Source: Streptomyces flavochromogenes
GTDB taxonomy: Bacteria > Actinomycetota > Actinomycetes > Streptomycetales > Streptomycetaceae
NCBI RefSeq assembly: GCF_000717595.1
Contig: NZ_JNZO01000017.1
Span: 62,001 to 126,000 of the forward strand
Direction of reading: 5' to 3'
DNA: 64,000 bases
A program made the translations under genes and the position numbers. The notes below the pieces were generated by a model. The model was given only the letters and a program-made list of their open reading frames with translations, did not search any database and was not told the DNA's origin. Positions 56,443 through 64,000 of the stretch are shown here, in pieces. How positions within the stretch are numbered: the first letter of the stretch is position 1; each line of letters opens with the position of its first letter.

Positions 56443-57081
56443 ATGAGCGACGAGGTGGCACGGATCCTGGCGGCGGCGGCGCGCGGGGAGTTCCCTCCCC
56501 CGGACGGGACGACGACGGTCGTGCCGCAGCCGGGCCCCCGGGACGCCGGGGTGCTCGCCTTCACGGCCCATTCGGTGGTCTTCACGGACGCCGACCCGGA
56601 GTGGGTGCGGTCCGCGCTCGCGGCCACGTCGAGCGACCCGCTGGCGGCGAGCATGAACCCGGGTTTCCTGATGGCGCTGATGGCCCACACCGGCCGGCAC
56701 ATGAACACGATCGACCTGCTCACCGTCGCCGACGCCCTGCCGGGCACTCCCCCGCTGGAGCTCCGGGAGATCGTGGACCCGGACCACCCCCGGGTCGCTC
56801 GGGCGCTGAAGTTCCGCGACGAGGTCCGGGTGTGGGCGGCGGACGGCGGTCTCGTGGTCCTGGGCCGGGGAGTGGCGGGTCGCTGGGAGGCGGCGGTCGA
56901 GGTCGACGAGGAGGTACGCCACCGGGGTCTGGGCCGCGCCCTGGCCACGGCGGCGCGGCATCTCACGCCGGACGCCGTGGTCTGGGCCCAGCAGTCCCCG
57001 GGCAACGCCCGCAGCGTCCGCGCCTTCCAGGCGGCGGGCTATCGCCCGGTGGCCTCGGAGGCCCTCCTGGTCGCGGGCTGA
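56443..57081 (+). CDS. GNAT-family acetyltransferase
   Basis: 212 aa. The C-terminal half carries the acetyl-CoA loop R-x-x-G-L-G-R-A (EVRHRGLGRALATAARHL) and ending QSPGNARSVRAFQAAGYRPV, both typical of GNAT enzymes. The N-terminal half (residues 1-110) is a family-specific extension. Substrate is unknown. The ATG at 56443 was chosen; upstream frame overlaps the divergent EF-hand gene. Confidence 0.85.
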   Translation: MSDEVARILAAAARGEFPPPDGTTTVVPQPGPRDAGVLAFTAHSVVFTDADPEWVRSALAATSSDPLAASMNPGFLMALMAHTGRHMNTIDLLTVADALPGTPPLELREIVDPDHPRVARALKFRDEVRVWAADGGLVVLGRGVAGRWEAAVEVDEEVRHRGLGRALATAARHLTPDAVVWAQQSPGNARSVRAFQAAGYRPVASEALLVAG

Positions 57082-57098
57082 CCGCCCGCCCGCCGGGT

Positions 57099-58322
57099 CT
57101 ACCGGAAGACGCCCGTGTGGCCGAGCGAGTAGCGTCCCGGCTGCGGGTAGACGGCGAGGCCGTGGGGTCCGCCGCCGACGGGAATGCGGGCCAGCTGCTT
57201 CCCGGTGGCGGTGTCGATCGCGTACACCTCGGAGTCGTAGCGGCCGGAGAGCCAGAGGACCTTGCCGTCGGCGGAGACGCCTCCCATGTCGGGGGATCCG
57301 CCGTCCGGCAGCCACCATTTCTTCGTCAGCTTGTCCTTCTCGAAGTCGAAGACGGAGATGGACCCCTCGCCGCGGTTGGGGACGTACATCTCGCGGGAGT
57401 CCCGGCTGATGTAGAGCCCGTGGGCGCCCTTGCCGGTGGGCAGCAGGGTCGGGGTGGTGAACTTCTCGCCGTCGAGGACCCACATGCCGTGGGCCATCAT
57501 GTCGGCGATGTAGAAGGTCTTGCCGTCCGGGGAGAGCTTCACGTCCTGCGGCATGGCGCCCTCGAAGGGGAGTCTCTGCTGGCCGATCACCTCCATCCGC
57601 TCGGTGTCGACCTTGAGCAGCTCGCCGGAGAACTCGCAGGAGACGACGAAGTAGCGTCCGTCGGCGGAGAAGTCGGCGTGGTTGACGCCGTAACAGCTGA
57701 CCGGGACGGTCTTCTTCCGTTCCATGGTGTGCGGGTCGCGGAAGACGAGTTCGCGGTCGAGCGAGGCCATCACGACGGCGTACTTGCCGTTGGGCGTGAA
57801 GTAGAGGTTGTACGGGTCGTGGACCTCGACGGGCTTGCCGGCGACGCCGGTGGCCGGGTCGATGGGGGTGAGGGTGTGGCCCCGGTTGTTGTTGACCCAG
57901 AGGGTCTTCAGGTCCCAGGAGGGCACGACGTGCTGGGGCTGGTTGCCGACGGGGATGGTCTCGACGACCTGGTAGGTGGCCGGGTCGATGACGGAGACGG
58001 TGTTGGAGTTGGTGTTGGGGACGTAGACCCGGGAGGGGAAGTTCCTGACGACCGGCGAGAGCTTGTCGGGCCGGTCTGCGGCGTAGACGTCCTTCGGGTC
58101 GAGCAGCGGTGGCATCCCGGGGAGCCCGGCGGGGGCGGCGGCGGGCTTGGGGACGGCCGGGGCGGCCTTCTTCACCGGGGCGGCGCCCCCGCCCGGGTCC
58201 CCGCTGCCGCATCCGGCGAGCGCGGCGAGGAGGGCGGCGGCGAGGAGGGTCCTGGTCCGCCTCGTGAGGGGGCGCCGCGTGAGGTGTCCCTGGGTGCGGT
58301 GTCTCTGCGTGCGGTGTGCCAT
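57099..58322 (-). CDS. YVTN-type beta-propeller lipoprotein
   Basis: 407 aa. A basic leader and lipobox (LLAAALLAALAGC) give a lipoprotein with a Gly/Pro/Ala/Lys linker. The body holds repeated YVTN/40-residue propeller blades: SRVYVPNTNSNTVSVIDPAT, KTLWVNNNRGHTLTPIDPAT, KTFYIADMMAHGMWVLDGEK and REMYVPNRGEGSISVFDFEK. The function is unknown; such proteins can act as extracellular binding or sensing scaffolds. ATG 58322 overlaps the deacetylase stop (TGATG), so the two are co-translated. Confidence 0.85.
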   Translation of the reverse strand: MAHRTQRHRTQGHLTRRPLTRRTRTLLAAALLAALAGCGSGDPGGGAAPVKKAAPAVPKPAAAPAGLPGMPPLLDPKDVYAADRPDKLSPVVRNFPSRVYVPNTNSNTVSVIDPATYQVVETIPVGNQPQHVVPSWDLKTLWVNNNRGHTLTPIDPATGVAGKPVEVHDPYNLYFTPNGKYAVVMASLDRELVFRDPHTMERKKTVPVSCYGVNHADFSADGRYFVVSCEFSGELLKVDTERMEVIGQQRLPFEGAMPQDVKLSPDGKTFYIADMMAHGMWVLDGEKFTTPTLLPTGKGAHGLYISRDSREMYVPNRGEGSISVFDFEKDKLTKKWWLPDGGSPDMGGVSADGKVLWLSGRYDSEVYAIDTATGKQLARIPVGGGPHGLAVYPQPGRYSLGHTGVFR

Positions 58323-59083
58323 CAGGTCAGCAGCTCCGTGGTGGTGACCGCGCGCAGTCCGCGGCGGCCGAGGTCGGCGAGGAGGAGGGGCAGCGCGGCG
58401 GCGGTGTCCGGGTAGCCGAAGTGCAGGCTGACGACGGATCCGGCGCGGACGGATCCGGTGACGTTGCGGACGACGGCGGTGGCGCCGGGCGAGGTGAAGT
58501 CGAGGGAGTCGACGTCGTAGGAGAGGACGTGCGGGTATCCGGCGCGCCGGGCGGCGCGCAGGACGGCGGGGGCGGCGTACTGGGTCCGGGAGGGCCGGAA
58601 CCAGGTGCCGATGGAGCCGGTGAGCCGGCGCAGCCGGGTGGCGCAGGCCTCGATCTCGGCGAGGGCCTCGGTCTCGGTCATGGCGTTGACGTCGATGTGG
58701 CGCTGGGTGTGGTTGCCGAGGTCGTGTCCGCCGTCGAGGACGCGGCGGGCCAGGTCGGGGTGCCGGTCGAGCCAGCTGCCGACGGCGAGGACGGTGACGC
58801 GGGCGCCGGCCTTCTCGGCCTGGCCGAGGAGCGTCCGGGCGAGGGCGGGGTCGCCCTGGCCGTGGAAGGTGAGCGCGACCCGGGGCCGGTCGCGGGGGCC
58901 GTGGGTGATCTCGGCGGGCTGCCCGGGGAGGCGCCGGGGGGCGGGGGCCGCGACGGGTGCGGCGGCGGGGCGCCGGGGCGCGGGCGCGGCCGGGCGGGGG
59001 GTCGTGCCGCAGGCGGTGGCGAGGCCCGCGAGGGCGGCGGCCGCACCGGCCCGGAGGGCTCCGCGGCGGTCGATCGGCTTCAC
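58322..59083 (-). CDS. Polysaccharide-deacetylase-like (NodB fold) lipoprotein with altered catalytic motif
   Basis: 253 aa. The N-terminus (DRRGALRAGAAAALAGLATA followed by C) has a Tat-like/lipobox signal. The NodB domain retains GHDLGNHTQRH (the metal-binding HxxxH) and WFRPSRTQY. The first motif, normally TFDDGP, is LTFHGQGDPALA, so the catalytic Asp and first metal-binding Asp are changed. Activity is therefore doubtful. GTG start at 59083. It pairs with the downstream beta-propeller lipoprotein gene. Confidence 0.85.
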   Translation of the reverse strand: MKPIDRRGALRAGAAAALAGLATACGTTPRPAAPAPRRPAAAPVAAPAPRRLPGQPAEITHGPRDRPRVALTFHGQGDPALARTLLGQAEKAGARVTVLAVGSWLDRHPDLARRVLDGGHDLGNHTQRHIDVNAMTETEALAEIEACATRLRRLTGSIGTWFRPSRTQYAAPAVLRAARRAGYPHVLSYDVDSLDFTSPGATAVVRNVTGSVRAGSVVSLHFGYPDTAAALPLLLADLGRRGLRAVTTTELLT

Positions 59084-59402
59084 GCGACCATTTAAGGGTG
59101 ATAGCGCCCGGTTTATTACGATTAGGCCAATTCAGGACGTTTACGGGGTCGACGAGGGCGTCCAGCATACGGACGACCCCGAGGAACAATCACGGAACCG
59201 CATAGTCATTCATTGTTTGCAAGGTGAGTGCCACACGTCACCAACGATTCACTATTAAGGTGTCCGTTTTTGGCACGGTTTGCCCCACTAGGGACTTTTG
59301 GCGGTATGGCCACCTGTCTGCCATAGTCGGTGGCACGACCCCCATTGACCCGGGCCAGGTCGACATAGCAGCCGTGGATACACCCCCCCGTCCACGGCGC
59401 AT
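59084..59402. other. AT-richer intergenic region upstream of the deacetylase gene
   Basis: About 320 bases without a gene, visibly less GC-rich than the surroundings. It includes the minus-strand promoter of the deacetylase operon. A plus-strand TTGGCG-N18-CATAGT arrangement near 59298-59327 could be a promoter, but no gene follows before the terminator hairpin. Confidence 0.4.
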
Positions 59403-59453
59403 CACACGAAAGCCCCCACGCGCCCCACTACGGCACACGGGGGCTTCCGTGTG
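59403..59453 (-). terminator. Hairpin terminator after the anti-sigma-like ATPase gene
   Basis: CACACGAAAGCCCCC and GGGGGCTTCCGTGTG form a 15-bp stem with one mismatch and a 21-base loop, 25 bp past the ATPase stop on the minus strand. Confidence 0.7.
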
Positions 59454-59477
59454 TCCGGGGGTGGTGCACCGCGAGCC

Positions 59478-59996
59478 TCAGGAGCGGTCGGCGACCCGCA
59501 TCTCGAACCAGGTCGTCTTGCCGCGGGGCGCCAGGTCCACACCCCACCGGTCGGAGAGCTTGTCGACCAGGAAGAGCCCCCGGCCGCTCGTGTCGAGCTC
59601 GTGCACCGGCATCAGACAGGGCAGACCGCGCGAGGGGTCCCGCACCTCGATCCGGATCCAGCCACGCCGCCGCTGCAACCGCAGCGCGAAGACCCGCGCA
59701 CCGGTGTGCCGGACCGCGTTCCCGACGAGCTCCGACACCAGGAGCACCGCGTGCTCGGCGACCTGCGGGCCGAGCGCCCACTGCCGCAGCACGACGTGCT
59801 GGGTGAGCCTGCGAGCCACCCACGCGGATTCGGGACGGGACGGCAGCCGGACATCCTCGTCCGCCGGGTTGCCGTACAACTCCACTGCGTCGGCGGCCTG
59901 TTCGTCGTCCGCGGCCGGTGACCACCGCGCTGCGGCGGCGCCAGTGCGCTGCCACGGTTGTTCCCTACCCTCCAGGCCCGCCATGCCCCCCATCAT
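59478..59996 (-). CDS. RsbW-like ATP-binding (HATPase_c_2) regulatory protein
   Basis: 172 aa. It has the Bergerat-fold N-box LLVSELVGNAVRHTGARVFA and G-boxes DTSGRGLFLVDKLSDRWGVD, typical of anti-sigma-factor-type kinases abundant in Streptomyces. The first ~50 residues are a variable leader. The partner sigma/anti-sigma antagonist is not adjacent. Start at ATG 59996; two further in-frame ATGs (59993, 59984) are possible. Confidence 0.88.
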   Translation of the reverse strand: MMGGMAGLEGREQPWQRTGAAAARWSPAADDEQAADAVELYGNPADEDVRLPSRPESAWVARRLTQHVVLRQWALGPQVAEHAVLLVSELVGNAVRHTGARVFALRLQRRRGWIRIEVRDPSRGLPCLMPVHELDTSGRGLFLVDKLSDRWGVDLAPRGKTTWFEMRVADRS

Positions 59997-60064
59997 GGCC
60001 GCACGGAGCCGATCGCGGGGGCCGTTCCGGTGGAATCGGCCCCCACGAAGGGACGTCTGTCACC

Positions 60065-60832
60065 TCAGGCGAACTTCGCCTTCCCCGGGCCCTCCTCGAC
60101 GAAGCTGCGCATCCCGTTCGCGCGGTCCTCGGTCGCGAACAGGCCCGCGAACCAGTTGCGCTCGATGGCGAGACCGGTGTCGATGTCGGCCTCCAGACCC
60201 TGGTCGATGGCCTCCTTCGCGGCCCGCAGCGCGACGGCCGGGCCCTGCGCCAGCTTGGCGGCCCAGGCGTGCGCCTGCTCGTACACCTCGGCGGCGGGGA
60301 CGACCCGGTCGACCAGACCCAGCGTCAGGGCCTCGTCGGCCTTGACCATCCGGCCGGTGAAGATGAGGTCCTTGGCCTTGGACGGGCCGACGAGCCGGGC
60401 CAGCCGCTGCGTGCCGCCGGCGCCGGGGATCAGGCCGAGCAGGATCTCCGGCTGGCCGAGCTTGGCGTTGTCGGCGGCGATCCGGTAGTCGGCGCAGAGC
60501 GCGAGCTCGCAGCCGCCCCCGAGGGCGTAGCCGGTGACGGCGGCGACGACCGGCTTGGGGATGCGGGCGACGGCGGTGAAGGAGTCCTGCAGGGCGCGGG
60601 AGCGCTTGACCATGGCCACGTGGTCCATGACCTGCATCTCCTTGATGTCCGCGCCCGCCGCGAACACCTTCTCGCCGCCGTAGATGATCACGGCCCGCAC
60701 GTCGTCGCGGTCGGTCGCCTCCTGGGCGAGCTCGCGCAGCCGGTCCTGGGTGGCGATGTCCAGCGCGTTCATCGGGGGGCGGTCGAGGCGGATCGTGCCG
60801 ACGCCTTCGGCGACTTCGAGGTTCACAGTCAT
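60065..60832 (-). CDS. Enoyl-CoA hydratase/isomerase family protein
   Basis: 255 aa crotonase-fold protein. The oxyanion-hole signature KVFAAGADIKEM and GYALGGGCELALCADYRIAA carry the family elements, with the catalytic Glu positions EILLGLIPGAGGTQRLARLV. It should hydrate trans-2-enoyl-CoA. The ATG at 60832 is used. It stands alone with no fad genes next to it. Confidence 0.92.
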   Translation of the reverse strand: MTVNLEVAEGVGTIRLDRPPMNALDIATQDRLRELAQEATDRDDVRAVIIYGGEKVFAAGADIKEMQVMDHVAMVKRSRALQDSFTAVARIPKPVVAAVTGYALGGGCELALCADYRIAADNAKLGQPEILLGLIPGAGGTQRLARLVGPSKAKDLIFTGRMVKADEALTLGLVDRVVPAAEVYEQAHAWAAKLAQGPAVALRAAKEAIDQGLEADIDTGLAIERNWFAGLFATEDRANGMRSFVEEGPGKAKFA

Positions 60833-60858
60833 GAGAGGAAGGTTAGTGTCCGTTAACG

Positions 60859-60901
60859 CCGAGGGGCCCGGTGCTGTTGCTCACAGCACCGGGCCCCTCG
60901 G
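60859..60901. terminator. Strong 18-bp hairpin between L,D-transpeptidase and enoyl-CoA hydratase genes
   Basis: CCGAGGGGCCCGGTGCTG (60859-60876) and its perfect complement (60884-60901) flank a 7-base loop, 16 bp past the L,D-transpeptidase stop on the minus strand. Confidence 0.8.
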
Positions 60902-60917
60902 ACGTACGAACGGTGGA

Positions 60918-62183
60918 TTACTTGATCCACTCCGACCAGTCCATGTTCCAGCCGTTGAGTCCGTTCTCCGGCTGGATCTGCTTGTCCTTCGAGTTCTTCA
61001 CGACGACCACGTCACCGACGATCGAGCGGTCGTAGAACCAGGCGGCCGGCATCGAGCTGTCGCCCGCGCCCCGCGCGTCCTGGAGGCCGACACAGCCGTG
61101 GCTGACGTTGGCGGAGCCGAACGTGCCCGACGAGGCCCAGTAGTTGCCGTGCACGAAGGTGCCCGAGGTGGACAGACGCATCGCGTGCGGCACGTCCTTG
61201 ATGTCGTACTCGCCGCCGAAGCCGACCGTGGCCCCGTTCATGCGGGTCACCTTGTACTTCTCGCTGATGACCATCTGACCGTTGTACGTGGTCGTGGACG
61301 GCGCGCCCGCGGTGATCGGGATCGTCTTGATGATCTTGCCGTCGCGCTCGATCTTCATCGTCTTGGCGCTCGCGTCGACGGTGGAGACCTGGCGGCGGCC
61401 GATGGTGAAGGTGATCGTCTTCTTCTGCTTGCCGTAGACGCCCGGGCGGCCCTCGACGCCGTCCAGGTTGAGGTGCACGGTCACCTTGGTGCCCGCGGCC
61501 CAGTAGTTCTCCGGGCGGAAGTCCAGGCGGTCGTTGCCGAACCAGTGGCCCTCGATCGGCACGGACGGCTCGGCCGTCACCTTGATGGCCTTCTCGACGG
61601 CCTCCGGGTCCGTGATGCCCCGGGTGAAGTTGATGGACACCGGCATGCCGACGCCGACGGTCGAACCGTCCTCCGGCGTGTACTGGCCGATGAAGGTGTT
61701 CTTCGGGACGAGGGTGGTGAAGGTGGTGTCCTTCGCCGACTCCCGGCCGTCCGCGTCCTTCGCGATCGCGTGGACCTTGTACTGCGTGGCCGCGGCCAGG
61801 TGCGCGGTCGGCGACCAGCTGGCCCCGTCCGCCGCGATCTTGCCCTCGACCGCGGTGCCCTTGGAGTCGGCGACCGTGACCGTGGTCAGCTTGCCCTGAG
61901 CCGCGGTGACCTTGAGGACCCCGCTGGTGGCGACCGAGTCGGCGCCGTCCTTCGGAAGGATCGTCACGACCGCCTGGGAGGCCGCGTTCTCCTGCTGGCC
62001 GCCGCCCTGGGCCGCCGGCCCCTTGCCCCCCGCACCGCCGCCGTTCGCCGTCTCACCGCCGCCGCAGGCGGTGAGCACCAGAAGCAGCGCTCCCGCCGCC
62101 AGGGCCTGCAGCCTGACGCCCCCGCGTCGGCCGCGCCGCCCCGTCGCTCCGACCGATGCCCCCGATATCGGCTGCCCGTTCAC
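60918..62183 (-). CDS. L,D-transpeptidase lipoprotein, copy 1
   Basis: 421 aa. The lipobox is LLLVLTAC after a long N-terminal region, followed by a Gly/Ala/Gln linker. Two Ig-like domains (residues ~90-270) precede the YkuD catalytic domain with GTFVHGNYW and the active-site SHGCVGL (Cys about 364). It forms 3-3 cross-links in peptidoglycan. GTG start at 62183 after GAGGGGAGAAGACCACA. It is closely similar to the next upstream gene, and a ~195-bp gap separates them. Confidence 0.94.
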   Translation of the reverse strand: MNGQPISGASVGATGRRGRRGGVRLQALAAGALLLVLTACGGGETANGGGAGGKGPAAQGGGQQENAASQAVVTILPKDGADSVATSGVLKVTAAQGKLTTVTVADSKGTAVEGKIAADGASWSPTAHLAAATQYKVHAIAKDADGRESAKDTTFTTLVPKNTFIGQYTPEDGSTVGVGMPVSINFTRGITDPEAVEKAIKVTAEPSVPIEGHWFGNDRLDFRPENYWAAGTKVTVHLNLDGVEGRPGVYGKQKKTITFTIGRRQVSTVDASAKTMKIERDGKIIKTIPITAGAPSTTTYNGQMVISEKYKVTRMNGATVGFGGEYDIKDVPHAMRLSTSGTFVHGNYWASSGTFGSANVSHGCVGLQDARGAGDSSMPAAWFYDRSIVGDVVVVKNSKDKQIQPENGLNGWNMDWSEWIK

Positions 62184-62378
62184 TGTGGTCTTCTCCCCTC
62201 GCACGGCCCGGCACCGCCCGGCCCCACCCCCGTGCGCATCCACTCGCGCACACGGCGCTAGATAATCACACCGCAGGACACGAAAGATCCTCGTGAATGT
62301 CACCGTTCCGTCCCGATCGACCTGCTAAGACAACGAAAGGGGCCGAACGTGCCGGGCGGTACGAGGGGGACGAGGGCG

Positions 62379-63596
62379 TCAGCTCAGCGCGGAGCCGGCC
62401 TTCCACTGGCTCCACTCCATGTTCCAGCCTCCGAGGCCGTTGTCGGGAGCGACCTTTCGGTCACGGGAGTTCACCACTTCCACCACGTCGCCGATGAGGG
62501 TCCGCTCGAAGAACCAGCCCGCCGGGGACTCGGCGCTGCCGCCCTTGTCGTCCCGGAGCCCGACGCAGCCGTGGCTGACGTTGGCGGAGCCGAAGGTGCT
62601 CGGGTCGGCCCAGTAGTTGCCGTGCAGGAAGGTGCCCGAGTCGGTGAGACGGATGGCGTGCGGCACGTCCTTGATGTCGTACTCGCCGCCGAAACCGACC
62701 GTGGCCCCGTTCATCCGGGTCACGTCGTACAGCTCGGTGACGACCATCTTCCCGTTGTACGTGGTGGTCTTCGGCGCTCCCGCGGTGATCGGCACGGTGG
62801 CGAGGACGTCGCCGTCCCGCCTGACCTCCATGGTGTGGGCGGCGGCGTCGACCACGGACACCTGGGAGCGGCCGACGGTGAACCCGACGGTCTTGCTCTG
62901 GATGCCGTACACGCCGGGTGCTCCCTCGACGTCCCGCAGGCCGAGTTCGACGGTGACCTCGGTGCCCGGCCGCCAGTACGCGGCGGGCCGGAAGTCGAGC
63001 CGCTCCTTGCCGAACCAGTGGCCGACGACCTCCACCGGAGGCACAGAGGTGATCCGGATGGCCCGCTCGACCTCCGCCCGGTTCTCGATCGGCATGTTGA
63101 AGCCGAAGGAAACGATCATGCCGGTGCCGACAGTGGAACGGTTCTCCGGCTTGAAGTAGCCGATGAAGCGGCTCTCGGGCACCACGGTGGTGAAGGTGGT
63201 GTGCCGGGCGGAGCGCCGGCCGTGCGCGTCGAGCGCGACGGCGTCCACGGTGTACTTCGCGGCCAGCGCCAGCCGGGTCTCCGGCCGGGGCCGCCAGCGC
63301 AGCCCGTCGGCGGAGATCTCACCGGCCACCTGGGTCCGTCTGCCGTCATCCACCTGGACGACGCTCACCCGTTCGAGTCGCCCGCTGTCCACCTTCACCT
63401 CGACCGGACCCTCGGCCGGCAACCCCCGGCTGCCGTCCTCCGGGCTGACCCGGATGACGTCACCGGGGGCCCGCGCCTTGCCCGGCAGGCCGATGTCGAT
63501 CCCGCCTTCACCGTCCGGCGCCGTGCAGCCCACGAGGCCCGCCAACAGTCCCGCCACCGCGAGGGCGTACCTCGCCCGCTTCCATACAAGTGTCAC
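62379..63596 (-). CDS. L,D-transpeptidase lipoprotein, copy 2
   Basis: 405 aa paralogue of copy 1. The signal peptide ([20 protein letters not shown]) ends in lipobox LVGC. The two Ig-like domains follow, then the YkuD domain GTFLHGNYW and SHGCVGL (Cys about 344). The start GTG 63596 gives a compact lipoprotein signal; GTG 63617 in frame would add seven residues. Shared stretches ([19 protein letters not shown]) show a tandem duplication with divergence. Confidence 0.93.
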   Translation of the reverse strand: MTLVWKRARYALAVAGLLAGLVGCTAPDGEGGIDIGLPGKARAPGDVIRVSPEDGSRGLPAEGPVEVKVDSGRLERVSVVQVDDGRRTQVAGEISADGLRWRPRPETRLALAAKYTVDAVALDAHGRRSARHTTFTTVVPESRFIGYFKPENRSTVGTGMIVSFGFNMPIENRAEVERAIRITSVPPVEVVGHWFGKERLDFRPAAYWRPGTEVTVELGLRDVEGAPGVYGIQSKTVGFTVGRSQVSVVDAAAHTMEVRRDGDVLATVPITAGAPKTTTYNGKMVVTELYDVTRMNGATVGFGGEYDIKDVPHAIRLTDSGTFLHGNYWADPSTFGSANVSHGCVGLRDDKGGSAESPAGWFFERTLIGDVVEVVNSRDRKVAPDNGLGGWNMEWSQWKAGSALS

Positions 63597-63760
63597 GCTC
63601 GGCCCAACGAGAGCCACCCTCCAGGGGAAACGTGCGTGCGGGTCATGTTGGGAGCCGGGTGGTTCGGGAAGAACAGGGGGAGAACCACGCGCGGGAGCGG
63701 CGGCCGGGACGCCGCCGCTCCCCGGCGTGCGGGCCCGACGAGCCGCTGGAGGCCGGGACG

Positions 63761-64000
63761 GTGACGAGCGCAGCCGAGCAGGAGGCGGTACCTGACCATG
63801 CCCCGGAGCGGGCCGGGCCGCCCGTGTGGCCGGGCGCGCCGACGCCGCTCGGTGCCCGCTGCCGGGTCGGCCCCGACGGGGTGGCCGGCACCAACTTCGC
63901 CCTGTGGGCCGGCGGGGCGGAGGCCGTCGAGCTCTGTCTCTTCGACCCGGACGGCACGGAGCTTCGGCTGCCGCTGACGGAGCTGACGCACGAGATCTGG
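63761..64000 (+). CDS. Glycogen debranching enzyme (GlgX/TreX-type), N-terminal fragment
   Basis: The first 80 codons run off the right edge. GTG at 63761 follows CTGGAGGCCGGGACG. The sequence [20 protein letters not shown] and [20 protein letters not shown] matches the N-terminal CBM48 domain of GlgX-type isoamylases. The catalytic domain lies outside the window. It is divergent from the L,D-transpeptidase genes, with a ~165-bp promoter gap. Confidence 0.85.
   Translation, partial: MTSAAEQEAVPDHAPERAGPPVWPGAPTPLGARCRVGPDGVAGTNFALWAGGAEAVELCLFDPDGTELRLPLTELTHEIW

Overview
The window is high-G+C actinobacterial DNA. It has strong GC3 bias, many GTG starts, ATGA/GTGA stop-start overlaps and Tat/lipoprotein signals. 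Gene content and order (gatCA-rmdB-ligA, mnmA/cysteine desulfurase, dpp-type ABC operon, gcvT-gcvH-glyA-sdaA, EF-hand protein, twin L,D-transpeptidases) point to the core chromosome of a Streptomyces. I see no tRNA, rRNA, CRISPR array, transposase or integrase.

Left part (1-32.9 kb), mostly housekeeping. It carries gatA (cut by the window edge) and gatC; an rmdB-like c-di-GMP enzyme; ligA; a methionine synthase II-like protein with a coupled SDR; a LOG-family protein; an alpha/beta hydrolase lacking its nucleophile; and mnmA, an amidase and a cysteine desulfurase (tRNA thiolation). Next come a TesB-like thioesterase, a TRIC-type membrane protein, and a five-gene oligopeptide ABC operon with a perfect 38-nt palindrome inside it. 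Two SseB (enhanced serine sensitivity) paralogues then lead into a tandem glycine riboswitch followed by gcvT-gcvH-glyA-sdaA, a glycine/serine catabolic block. A small secreted protein, an FAD monooxygenase and an ABC-2 drug-type exporter lie before the accessory region.

Centre (33.0-54.8 kb), a biosynthetic gene cluster. A leftward operon (43.2 to 33.0 kb) encodes a full thiopeptide toolkit: a pyridine-synthase-like protein, a split LanB glutamylation protein, an ocin-ThiF-like leader-binding protein, a YcaO cyclodehydratase, a SagB-type dehydrogenase and a split LanB elimination protein. The genes overlap by a few bases. Two precursor genes (44.15-44.53 kb) have different leaders but an identical 18-residue core, SSGSIGTSSSSSSTCSAC, after a lactazole-like leader end (VALPEMGA). 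A second SagB-type enzyme lies beside them. Running rightwards, 46.7-52.0 kb encodes a Tat-exported multicopper oxidase, an AMP-forming acyl ligase, and GriI- and GriH-like enzymes that make 3-amino-4-hydroxybenzoate (3,4-AHBA). Two LuxR-type regulators, an SDR-like fragment and small secreted/membrane proteins complete the cluster.

The key observation is that the precursor pair, the thiopeptide operon and the multicopper oxidase/ligase/AHBA operon each carry a 13-bp motif (consensus GTGAYAMAYG) exactly 54 bp upstream of a CATNNT -10-like hexamer. This suggests one regulon, and hence a hybrid product: a Ser-rich, oxazole/dehydroalanine-type thiopeptide that may carry, or be made together with, an oxidised aminohydroxybenzoate unit. 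I know of no described thiopeptide of this composition.

Right part (55-64 kb) returns to core genes: a CopD-like membrane protein, an EF-hand protein, a GNAT acetyltransferase, a YVTN beta-propeller lipoprotein with an atypical polysaccharide deacetylase, an anti-sigma-like ATPase, an enoyl-CoA hydratase, two tandem L,D-transpeptidase lipoproteins, and the first 80 codons of a GlgX-type debranching enzyme.
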